Of a stretch of DNA of 55,177 nucleotides, positions 31,369 through 40,212 are shown in pieces. The notes under the pieces are model-generated. The model was not told the origin of the DNA. It worked only from the letters and a program-made list of their open reading frames with translations, and searched no databases. This DNA is from Parabacteroides sp. PM6-13. GTDB taxonomy: Bacteria > Bacteroidota > Bacteroidia > Bacteroidales > Tannerellaceae. The position numbers were made by a program, and so were the translations under genes. Positions within the stretch are counted from its first letter, which is position 1, and each line of letters begins with the position of its first letter. The stretch spans positions 1 through 55,177 of the forward strand of contig NZ_JARXWF010000019.1 of NCBI RefSeq assembly GCF_029892605.1. The letters run 5' to 3'.

Positions 31369-33651
31369 TTAAAAAAACTTTCGTTCGTTAGCACCTTCTT
31401 TTTTCATCTCAAAAGACAATTCTTTAGCTATTATAGAATCACCTATAAGGACGTCAAAAGTATGAATACCAGCTTTCTTTACATCAGGTAGCTCTACCTC
31501 ATAAAGATACTGCTGTCCATTGACTAATTGTGCGGCATAATAGTATTTATCATCTACCAATATCGAGACATCAGATAGTGTCTTACTTATGTAGATTCTG
31601 ATTTTAGCTATCTTTTTAAAACTAGACGTTACAACCTTTGAGCTGTTGTCTAGATTGCATTCTATTTTTTGTGTTCTCTTCGTTATTTCTATAATTGGCA
31701 CAAGTACTTCTTCTAATGAAGCTCCACCATGAACTTCAACATTAGCTTTACGACTACCTTTGAACCTATCATAGTTAAGAAGACAATAGAACCCGTTTTC
31801 TTCTGTTGCACAATCTGGTTTTATGTCAATATCGGAAGTAGGACAACAACGTCCTGAATGTTGTCCCTTCTCAGACATTTCCCATTGATTCTCGGATTCG
31901 GCTATCACAGCCATACGACTAGCGCCATGATCTGCAATTAATACTGCTTTCTCAAGGTCTCCCTGTTGTAAATCACTATCAACTCTAGCAATTATTTGGT
32001 CGATGATGGCAAGTTCTTCTGCCAAGTGAATTGGTTGTTTTACCTTTTCGTAGTTGTAGTCAAATTGACCATCATGTTTTAATTCATCAAGACTCTTAAT
32101 ACTTGTATAAGTTTTGAAGTCGGCCACAAACTCCTTGTTTTGCGAAGTGATGGATGGCAGATTGCAATAGCCTATCTTTGCTGAAAAATCCAAGTTATGT
32201 CTATAGCATTGCTCCTGAATGTAAGCAAGAAATTCCACTCCCATTGCATCCACAAAATACAAATGAGAGTTCTTCTTATCCATCTTATCAATCAATTTAG
32301 CTCTATGAGGCATATCTAAGAAACGTCGTTCCTCAACTTCTTTTTCTGCAAGTTCGACGAAACGGTCGCACAGCATATTCGCCACTTTCGAATATTTGTA
32401 TAAATCAAAATATTCACTAAATTGACCATAATTATAATGTGAGAGATATTCGTAAAGAGCCGGATAGATTTGACGCAGTGCAGCATTTAACTCTTCTCGA
32501 CTATGCTCTTTCGCAAAACTTTCGATACACTTTATAATTGTTTCTTTTTCTAATTTAGAGTTGTCGGTCAAGTAGTATATGGCCATAGTTCCTTTGAGTG
32601 TCACCTTCTTGCAATAGGAGATCAAAGCATTAGCGTCCTCTTCATAGTGACTCAGTAAAGCCTTTCGTTCTCTATAGTAAGTTCTAAACAGCGTGTCATT
32701 TATGTCAATCTCTAATAAGAAATCATATATCAAATTCTTAAAATCGTCCAAATTCTCTGCCTTTGCAATAACAGCTGAGAGATATGCATTCTCTTTCGCT
32801 CCGTATAATTTCTTAATGAGAAAATCAATCCATCTTTTGAAATTATTGGTTGCAACATTATTCAATGTCTCATTTGAAATAATGGAATCTAAGATATGTG
32901 GAGCATTCACAATATCTGTCCATTGATATTCTCCGTTTTGGAGAATACGCAAAAGTTCTGTCCATTGTACTTCCGTTCCGTATGTCTTGTTCAAACTCTT
33001 AATTTCTGGATAGAAATTGACTAGTGCATCATGTGATGAAGTTACTACACGAATATCTAACAAGGTATTTGGTATATCCTTCTTTGTTAACTCTGTAAAA
33101 ACGAACACATCTTCATTTTGATGTCTTTCCAACATAATTGGTAGTTGTTCTAACGACTGAACACAAGGAATCTCTATCTGATCGTAATTGAGTGGGATAC
33201 GTTTAGATATAAAGAAAACCTTTACGGGTACTGCATCGTCAGAGTCTCCTACAAAGATAATTCTGTTAGAATCAAACAGTCTGCGGTCAAATCTCATCAG
33301 ATATTTTTGACATGCGTTTGTGACGATTACCAATTTTCCTTTAAGTTGAATGTCTAAAAGTGCTTTCAACTGAGATTTGAGTTCATCTTCTCCCTGAAGT
33401 TTTAGGTAGGTTGATATTTCTGTCAAAAAAACAACTCCTTGCTCGTTCTGAATTCTATTTTTCAGTTGCTCCATCAAAGGGAATCCATCAAGTATGGCAA
33501 ATTTATTTGCTTGCAGAAAGGTATTCCCTACATTATAGTGCATTATCAATTTAGAAAGCTGAGGACTGTCTGTCACATCAACCAAAATTGGCAGGTGACT
33601 GGCATTACTCAAATACTTGTCTATTCTAGCGTATACTTCATCTAGTGTCAT
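31369..33651 (-). CDS. pglZ: BREX PglZ-family phosphatase-like protein
   Basis: The 760-residue protein ends in an alkaline-phosphatase-superfamily PglZ domain. The metal-binding pair can be seen as LYFVDAMGVEFL (Asp near residue 467) and VLIADHGASRMAV (Asp/His near 573), with later GRCCPTSD and EVHGGASLEEVLVPI motifs typical of PglZ. The N-terminal ~400 residues are helical, with a region like that of BREX PglZ used for protein contacts. PglZ is the one gene shared by all BREX types; its exact chemistry in defence is not settled. It starts 5 bases after BrxC. Its N-terminal divergence from type 1 PglZ is consistent with BREX type 4. Confidence 0.87.
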   Translation of the reverse strand: MTLDEVYARIDKYLSNASHLPILVDVTDSPQLSKLIMHYNVGNTFLQANKFAILDGFPLMEQLKNRIQNEQGVVFLTEISTYLKLQGEDELKSQLKALLDIQLKGKLVIVTNACQKYLMRFDRRLFDSNRIIFVGDSDDAVPVKVFFISKRIPLNYDQIEIPCVQSLEQLPIMLERHQNEDVFVFTELTKKDIPNTLLDIRVVTSSHDALVNFYPEIKSLNKTYGTEVQWTELLRILQNGEYQWTDIVNAPHILDSIISNETLNNVATNNFKRWIDFLIKKLYGAKENAYLSAVIAKAENLDDFKNLIYDFLLEIDINDTLFRTYYRERKALLSHYEEDANALISYCKKVTLKGTMAIYYLTDNSKLEKETIIKCIESFAKEHSREELNAALRQIYPALYEYLSHYNYGQFSEYFDLYKYSKVANMLCDRFVELAEKEVEERRFLDMPHRAKLIDKMDKKNSHLYFVDAMGVEFLAYIQEQCYRHNLDFSAKIGYCNLPSITSQNKEFVADFKTYTSIKSLDELKHDGQFDYNYEKVKQPIHLAEELAIIDQIIARVDSDLQQGDLEKAVLIADHGASRMAVIAESENQWEMSEKGQHSGRCCPTSDIDIKPDCATEENGFYCLLNYDRFKGSRKANVEVHGGASLEEVLVPIIEITKRTQKIECNLDNSSKVVTSSFKKIAKIRIYISKTLSDVSILVDDKYYYAAQLVNGQQYLYEVELPDVKKAGIHTFDVLIGDSIIAKELSFEMKKEGANERKFF

Positions 33652-33656
33652 AGGAC

Positions 33657-36600
33657 TTAATTGTTTTTGATGATTTCTACACCCACGTTTTTGTTGTTTT
33701 TAATGAGGTCTTTAAGATATTGTTTCACGTCTTCTGCACTCATCTGGTCAATCTTTCGGAAAGCTATTACATATCCTTCTTTGCAATACTTCGCCTCTGC
33801 CATTTTGTTCAATGTTGATTTTACAGCAGGTGAGCTGAGCCATTCATATGGTGAGTCGGTCACATGACTACGCAAATAGTTCTTTACTTCATTAATGTCT
33901 GCCAACATAACTGCATTATCTTGAATGATATTTTTAACAAACATTTTGTCGCGTTGTTCTGAATTATTCAATGAATCAAAGAATTTTGCATTCTCAAGAT
34001 ATGTAATAGCATCAGATATATCCTTTGCATCAGCATTCTTGGAATTAATGGTATAGAACACTTTACGACATATGCTATATTCGTCCTCATTTAACATTGC
34101 AAGGATAGGCATGTTGTATTGTTCAGACCATTGGTAAGGATTAGATGTATTGGTCTTTTCCAACCAAAGGTTCTTGAGTTTCATAGAACTCAGCCCCTTC
34201 TTTTGCTCCTCTACCATCTTTGTCACCATTGAGATATAACCGACTTTATCCTTGGTAAAACAGCCCATAGGCATAGCGCCAAAAACTTTATCTTTATCAG
34301 CATCGCTAAGACCTGTCAACTCAAAGTCGCAGACTTTCTTGAAGACTTCTTTTTGACGATTATTGTAAAAATCAACGAATTTTTCTCCATAGTCACTCAT
34401 GTTCTTCAAGAACGCTTCCTTATGCTGCTCCTGAAGTTGGCCAGTCTCGCAAATCTCATTTATATTGTCTAAGAACACATCAAGGTCGTCAATATCGTTT
34501 TTGATAGCACTGTAGGCTAAGCGCATATTGTTAGCTTTGCTACTCCATCCGCGAAGTGCTTCCTTGTAAGATTTGCTTGTGTCAACCCACCTATTGCTCT
34601 CTTCAATTATACGATACTCAAGAATAACACTATCTATCACATCTTGAGCTGTTTCTTTACGCCATACCCAATTTGCAGCATCAACAGAGAACTTGCTTCT
34701 AAGCACATTTACATACTGATTGCCATCATTGACAGACTGTGCCAATCTGATTAACTCACCATTTGCATAAACATCAAGAAAAGCCTTTACACCCTCCAGA
34801 CACTTATCGGATGTAAATAGTTTTTCAAGGTCAGCAATAGCAGTCTCATGCTTCATGCAAATTTTACCGATTTCTATAGCTATATCATTCTCCGACATGC
34901 CTGTTTCATCCTTAACATTGTTGGCTAGGAAACCATAGAGCTCTATAAGACGTTTAACCACTTCGGTGTCGGTATATAGAGATTCTCCCTCAATAATATA
35001 GTTGAGTAACCATATTGGAAAAGAGAGATCACGCATCTTTGCACGAACTCGTTCTCTCGCTGCTTCTACAGAGGTGCATTGTGATTTGGATATACCAAAA
35101 GCTTTTGATGTAGCATCGATAAACGCCTTCACTTCTTGTGGCATGGTAACAATGTACTTGTCACGATAGCGTGGGTTCGGGGTCTTTTCTTGCTGGAGTA
35201 TCTCATGGATCATCTCCTTCATTTTATCCAACGTGAGTTCATCACTTGTAGTTCCATCACTCCACGTATACTTACCGCCACAGTATTCTTTCAATAGAAA
35301 TCCAAGGATAAAGGCTGATAGATTACAAGGCATGAATCCATAAGGAGCTATAGAAAGCGTATCGAAGATAGTCTTTATAGAGACTCTTCCGTCTTTCTGC
35401 AACTCGGTCTTCATCAAATCCTCTAGCTTGGCTTTTATGATAGAGATATTGAGTGAGGGGCTGGAAATCCAGTAATCGCTTATGCCCCAGGCTCCGGCAA
35501 GAGCGACCTCTAACTTGGTATTCTGGTTAGCTGAACGAAAGGTACCGACAATTTCTTCTTTCAATCCACATTCTGCTCCCTGCCGAGCCGCATTAAGTGT
35601 CCACATGTTTGCAATAACATTATAACACTCAAGAGCGTTGCTGAAAACTTTCCTATTGTAAGCGCGTAACTCGTCCATTAAGGCTTCCTCTGTTGCCAAA
35701 GTTTCCCCATTAAGTCGTTCTTTTGAATAATAAACAAACTCTCCACCTTTTATGTTATTACGCCATGTCTTAAGCACATCGTTAGCATAATTGGTGTTCT
35801 GAGTGGATTGGTCTTTATCCTTACCTGAATGAAAATCGGCTTTAGCTTTATACTCTACCCATTCGTCAAACTTTTCTTCGCCAAGTACAGTTTTACTACA
35901 ATCAATAAACACTACTGACGTATCTGGATTCTCAGCCAGCTTTGTTTTGATCTTTTGAGACAGTATCATACGTTCTGAAGCATCTTTTGCAAAAGTCACG
36001 ACTGCATATAGATGTTTTTGATCCTTTTGTGCTTCATTGATCCATCTCTTCGCACTTTGTTCAAAGTCTGTTAAACTCGCGTATGTCAATTTATAACGCA
36101 GTCTTAAAGCTGCAGGCAATTCTATTGCCTCATCCAAACATCCTTCCGTAATAAGCGATGTTGTTGTTTTAGTCTCATATTTCTTTTTGTATTTATCTAT
36201 TTGCCCATCAGCTACTTCCCCGACAAGCACAGAGTACACTTCGCTTTTGCCAATAATCTTTTTAAAGAGAATTCTATCCTCAACCAATTTTTCAGCAATA
36301 TGAGATGCTTTAGCTTCAAGATCAGAGCCCTCAAAGGCACTATTTAGGTTTTTCTCATTAGCGAGGAATAAATCCACGCTGTCACGAACCTCAAAAGAGA
36401 TGGCTTGAAACAAGAGCACTGCCTTTAAGATTCGTTTTTCATCTTCAAGCAATTTGGCACGACTAAGGCGTGGGTAGTTGTCGAGAATTTGGCGTATGCT
36501 AAGTGCTAATGACTCTTTACCCATATCATAGAAGAAATTCCAAAGCATATCAATGGTCAATAACGGATTATCATCAAGAGGGCTGCAATTCTTGATAAAC

Positions 36601-37844
36601 CACTGAAAAGCTTTTGTATTATCTCCGCGATCGTTCTTGATAAAGTCGAACATTGAACGCTGATTGGAGTCAAAAGAAGTTGATATATGCTTTAGAAGGC
36701 TTGCGGCATAAGGGTGAATTGGCAAAATCCCCTTCATCTGCTCATCATTGAGCTTTGTTTGTTCACCAACAATCTTACGAGAGCTTACCGTGCGATTACA
36801 AAGGTCGGGCAGAATTTCTTCTGTCCATTCTTTATTAACCACAGGGTCTGGACTCTTTTGCATTGCGGCTCCCATCAACTGAAAAGCCATATTTTCAGGG
36901 AGCTCTATGACACAGCGAGGACGCACAAAACGATCAAGAATTTTGTTTTTCATCCTGTCTGCAGCGTTGAAGAGAGCCTCACTCTTATGGGTCACAGGTA
37001 TAAAGTAAAAACGCGCAGTCGCACTCAGTTCCAATATTGTCTGGAAACCAGTAAGCGAAGTCATGTTGTTCTGGAAGTATTCTGTAAATTCGTCCCAGAT
37101 GAATACGATTGCGTTAAGATTGTTCTGCTCAATGACCTCACGAATCCATTCACATAACCCACTGTCATCCAATGTAAAAGCTTTTATCTGTCGTTCATTG
37201 GCAACTTTAAAAATTTTGCGCATGAGTTCGCGGAGGGCATCCTCTGTAAATACCTGAATGTCTTTTACTATTTTGTCCGCATCATTGCCTCCAAACAGAC
37301 TGCTATAGGGGCCTTTTATAAGTTCATTGAAATACTGCTTATTGATATCATCGCTTAGATATTTGACAACAGCATCCTTCATTGCGCCATGTGCGGCATT
37401 GTCTATACCTGCATCGTAAAGAGCCTGTTCAATGCTCTCTTGAATTGCAATAAAAAGGTCGTTGTCTCCCTTAATGCTAGACGATGCATAGCGGTGGATA
37501 GTAAGAATTTTACCTTCACGCTTCACATACAGGAATTTTTTCATTAAATCCTGGTCAAGTTTAAAGGTTTCAAAATATTCTTTTGTTTCTTGTTCTGTAG
37601 AGTCAAGGAGACGTTTCAGTGTGAGCACAGCATGTGATTTACCCGTACCATATGCACCCTCAACCCAAATATTCTGTTTTTGTTGACAATTGAGCACACT
37701 AACGATATCATTTATTAGTTTGATAAAGGTCTCATGAGGATAAAACTTCTTCCAAAGTTCGGGATTGCTTTTTATCACATCCGGGTTGACCGCGGGAAAA
37801 TAATCCGGATCGATGTCAAAATAGTCTTTATACTTAGTATCCAT
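33657..37844 (-). CDS. brxC: BrxC/PglY-like large P-loop ATPase of BREX
   Basis: The 1395-residue protein has an N-terminal ATPase: a BREX-type start (DYFDIDPDYFPAVNPDVIKS), Walker A VEGAYGTGKSHAVLTLKRLL (about residue 65) and Walker B LNAIVFIWDEFTEYF (about 251), then RFVRPRCVIELPE. The rest is long and helical with no enzymatic motif that I recognise. Length and order fit the BrxC/PglY family (about 1200-1400 residues), which is essential in other BREX types and probably remodels protein-DNA complexes. It is 12 bases downstream of BrxP and 5 bases upstream of PglZ. No frameshift is seen over 4.2 kb, which supports a functional system. Confidence 0.87.
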   Translation of the reverse strand: MDTKYKDYFDIDPDYFPAVNPDVIKSNPELWKKFYPHETFIKLINDIVSVLNCQQKQNIWVEGAYGTGKSHAVLTLKRLLDSTEQETKEYFETFKLDQDLMKKFLYVKREGKILTIHRYASSSIKGDNDLFIAIQESIEQALYDAGIDNAAHGAMKDAVVKYLSDDINKQYFNELIKGPYSSLFGGNDADKIVKDIQVFTEDALRELMRKIFKVANERQIKAFTLDDSGLCEWIREVIEQNNLNAIVFIWDEFTEYFQNNMTSLTGFQTILELSATARFYFIPVTHKSEALFNAADRMKNKILDRFVRPRCVIELPENMAFQLMGAAMQKSPDPVVNKEWTEEILPDLCNRTVSSRKIVGEQTKLNDEQMKGILPIHPYAASLLKHISTSFDSNQRSMFDFIKNDRGDNTKAFQWFIKNCSPLDDNPLLTIDMLWNFFYDMGKESLALSIRQILDNYPRLSRAKLLEDEKRILKAVLLFQAISFEVRDSVDLFLANEKNLNSAFEGSDLEAKASHIAEKLVEDRILFKKIIGKSEVYSVLVGEVADGQIDKYKKKYETKTTTSLITEGCLDEAIELPAALRLRYKLTYASLTDFEQSAKRWINEAQKDQKHLYAVVTFAKDASERMILSQKIKTKLAENPDTSVVFIDCSKTVLGEEKFDEWVEYKAKADFHSGKDKDQSTQNTNYANDVLKTWRNNIKGGEFVYYSKERLNGETLATEEALMDELRAYNRKVFSNALECYNVIANMWTLNAARQGAECGLKEEIVGTFRSANQNTKLEVALAGAWGISDYWISSPSLNISIIKAKLEDLMKTELQKDGRVSIKTIFDTLSIAPYGFMPCNLSAFILGFLLKEYCGGKYTWSDGTTSDELTLDKMKEMIHEILQQEKTPNPRYRDKYIVTMPQEVKAFIDATSKAFGISKSQCTSVEAARERVRAKMRDLSFPIWLLNYIIEGESLYTDTEVVKRLIELYGFLANNVKDETGMSENDIAIEIGKICMKHETAIADLEKLFTSDKCLEGVKAFLDVYANGELIRLAQSVNDGNQYVNVLRSKFSVDAANWVWRKETAQDVIDSVILEYRIIEESNRWVDTSKSYKEALRGWSSKANNMRLAYSAIKNDIDDLDVFLDNINEICETGQLQEQHKEAFLKNMSDYGEKFVDFYNNRQKEVFKKVCDFELTGLSDADKDKVFGAMPMGCFTKDKVGYISMVTKMVEEQKKGLSSMKLKNLWLEKTNTSNPYQWSEQYNMPILAMLNEDEYSICRKVFYTINSKNADAKDISDAITYLENAKFFDSLNNSEQRDKMFVKNIIQDNAVMLADINEVKNYLRSHVTDSPYEWLSSPAVKSTLNKMAEAKYCKEGYVIAFRKIDQMSAEDVKQYLKDLIKNNKNVGVEIIKNN

Positions 37845-37856
37845 GGTGTTGTTATG

Positions 37857-40211
37857 TTAGAACAAATCAAGTACGTCTGCCGAAGTCTTTTCTTGTCGCA
37901 AATTTATATTATCAAGGTCAAGAGTAAAGGATACAGAGATATAATCGGGATAATTAGTTGCAAGCCCTTTCAATATACCAGTCATAACATCCTTGTCTAA
38001 GCCAAATATCTGTACGGGGCTCACCCCATCGCTCTCTACTGTGGTGTCCATTAAACGTGTGAGTGTGAACTGATAGTAGTCACCACATGCTTCCGCAAAC
38101 TTATACAAAGAATATAAGATTACTTTTGCATCAACATCTTGCCATGCAGTACGATAAAACGACAAGCCTCCAAGTTCTTTAGTTGCTTTATCATTTGTAC
38201 CAAATCCCAACTTACCCAATGGTAATGAAGATATTCTCTTTAATGTCGGTGGAATAGCTTTTAGGGCACTATCTTTAATTTCTGGCATGTTGGACAACAA
38301 CGCAACTATCTCATTTCTAGAAATCAAAGAGTCAAAATTAAACGATTTTACAAACCATCCGACCTGAGGGGTATAGCTCAAATTGACAAGCATTAATGCC
38401 CAAATAGACAAATCTTGCAGTTCGCTATTAACTAGTTTTTCACCAAGATTTGTTCTGTTACATTTCTCATCTATGATGCCAGCATCTTTCAAGAAACGAT
38501 TAAACATTGGCTTTTGGGCACTACCCAAGCTATTGTTCTTACTAAAATCGTCTCCCAACTTTACAAATTCCTGGAACCACTCAATTTTGGGACCATGCGC
38601 AGCATAGCAGTCCAATGTTCTTTTCTTATCCATATTACCTAGTCCTTTAGATAGCCATAATGACTTATACACCAAACAACCTGTATTAATATCTAAGCAC
38701 TGACCACATTTAATACAGTTGTCAGAAATTGCTATTTTTCCATTATCATCAAATGATAAATTACCGAATTTACAGTTTGCCTGACACACTTTACATGCTA
38801 CACAGTAATGACTTTTTCTTAAAATTTTTCTAAGATTCTTCAAGAACAGTACATTTATTGTAGTTGGGTCATTTGAGGCTATTATTGTTATATATTGATT
38901 TTCTAATTCAATAATTTTCAGGCCCTTCACTTCGTCTTTAATCATGATTCGCACCTCGTTCTGATTATCCGTTGGCAGAACTTGTCCTAGTGTTTTAAGC
39001 CACTGCCTCCAAGAGTTGTCGTGATTCTTGAAAGTTATAGATAGTTCTTTACCTATAACAGACTCATCATAATCCTTCAAAGCGATTTTAAGGTCGCGTC
39101 CATTTTTTCTTGCCTTCCAACCATTATTTTCGACATAACTGATTTTTTCAGGAGTGTTGTCTTTTTCGCTGCAGTTTAAATCAAAAATCATGTCTGTCAA
39201 TATCTTTGTTTGGTTAGGATTACATCTGTAATTAAGATAGTCATTTCTATTTGTCGACATAGGACAAACCAAGCATCCTGCTCTTGTGTTGCCTCTTTTG
39301 TACACTTCGTTTAGACGTAACCTATCTTTGTTTGCATATATATATAAGTAAACTTCGGCAGAGTTCCAATATAGAATTGGATTACAGCTAAATTGGCCAC
39401 AATGTTTTGTTCCGTAAGAGATATAGTCATAACTGCGACGCCTAACACTTTCATCAGCTCTTACACCGACAAATGCCATTTCTGTAAAATTATCTTTGTC
39501 CAAGATGTCTTTCAGTAACAGTAACTGAGGCGTTGTTTTATGAACACTACAGCACCATCGAACAGTGGATGTAGGTGGTCCGAACATACGCCAAGATTCC
39601 GACGGTGTTAAGTGTGATTTTGCGACATAGAACTCTATACCATTCTTTTTGCAGTAATCCATTGTATATTCGACAATTTGATGAGTTTCAGGAAGCTCCA
39701 TACCAGTGTCTCCAAAAATAACAACAAATTTATTGTGCGGCAGAGCTCTTTGTACGATATCAAGAGTTACCACACTGTCTTTACCTCCGCTAAAAGACAC
39801 ATGGAAAATGTCTACTTTATTTTCATATTTAGAAAAGGTGTTGAATACATCTTTAATGGTTGTTGCCGTAAGGCTTTCCATCAAAGCTTTGTTCTTTAGT
39901 ACCATTAAGTCTAAATCAACAGCCTTGAGAGGTAGACTGTTTGCCTCTGGTTCATCAATGATGATAATCTCTGGCTTAGTAAAAAAGGTTCCACCTTTAA
40001 CTTGTGCTACAAGTTTACCACGATAATAGAAATTATTTGCTTCAGCCCACATATAAGGCTTATCATCATTTTGTTCATAATTCCAGTAAGAGTCAAAGCC
40101 ATATATGTCCAACTCTTTTGAGTACACAGGACGTGGCTCCTTGCTGAATGCTTGTGGAAAGCTGTTCAGCAAGATACCACCAGTTTCTTTATCATAAGTA
40201 TATGAGTACAT
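37857..40211 (-). CDS. brxP: BrxP: PAPS-reductase/ATP-pyrophosphatase with two 4Fe-4S motifs
   Basis: The 784-residue protein combines three parts. First, an N-terminal region followed by a PAPS-reductase-like domain: PP-loop SFSGGKDSVVTLD (about residue 142), FGDTGMELPET, and RWCCSVHKTTP (about 220). Second, ferredoxin-type cysteine sets, CVACKVCQANC (near 467) and CIKCGQCLDINTGC (near 507), enough for two 4Fe-4S clusters. Third, a ~240-residue helical C-terminal domain. The first domain is the marker of BREX type 4 and resembles DndC/SspD, which activate DNA with ATP before sulfur insertion. All PP-loop residues are present. It starts one base after the 821-aa gene's stop, so the two are coupled. 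It probably acts with the desulfurase. Confidence 0.87.
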   Translation of the reverse strand: MYSYTYDKETGGILLNSFPQAFSKEPRPVYSKELDIYGFDSYWNYEQNDDKPYMWAEANNFYYRGKLVAQVKGGTFFTKPEIIIIDEPEANSLPLKAVDLDLMVLKNKALMESLTATTIKDVFNTFSKYENKVDIFHVSFSGGKDSVVTLDIVQRALPHNKFVVIFGDTGMELPETHQIVEYTMDYCKKNGIEFYVAKSHLTPSESWRMFGPPTSTVRWCCSVHKTTPQLLLLKDILDKDNFTEMAFVGVRADESVRRRSYDYISYGTKHCGQFSCNPILYWNSAEVYLYIYANKDRLRLNEVYKRGNTRAGCLVCPMSTNRNDYLNYRCNPNQTKILTDMIFDLNCSEKDNTPEKISYVENNGWKARKNGRDLKIALKDYDESVIGKELSITFKNHDNSWRQWLKTLGQVLPTDNQNEVRIMIKDEVKGLKIIELENQYITIIASNDPTTINVLFLKNLRKILRKSHYCVACKVCQANCKFGNLSFDDNGKIAISDNCIKCGQCLDINTGCLVYKSLWLSKGLGNMDKKRTLDCYAAHGPKIEWFQEFVKLGDDFSKNNSLGSAQKPMFNRFLKDAGIIDEKCNRTNLGEKLVNSELQDLSIWALMLVNLSYTPQVGWFVKSFNFDSLISRNEIVALLSNMPEIKDSALKAIPPTLKRISSLPLGKLGFGTNDKATKELGGLSFYRTAWQDVDAKVILYSLYKFAEACGDYYQFTLTRLMDTTVESDGVSPVQIFGLDKDVMTGILKGLATNYPDYISVSFTLDLDNINLRQEKTSADVLDLF

Positions 40212-40212
40212 A

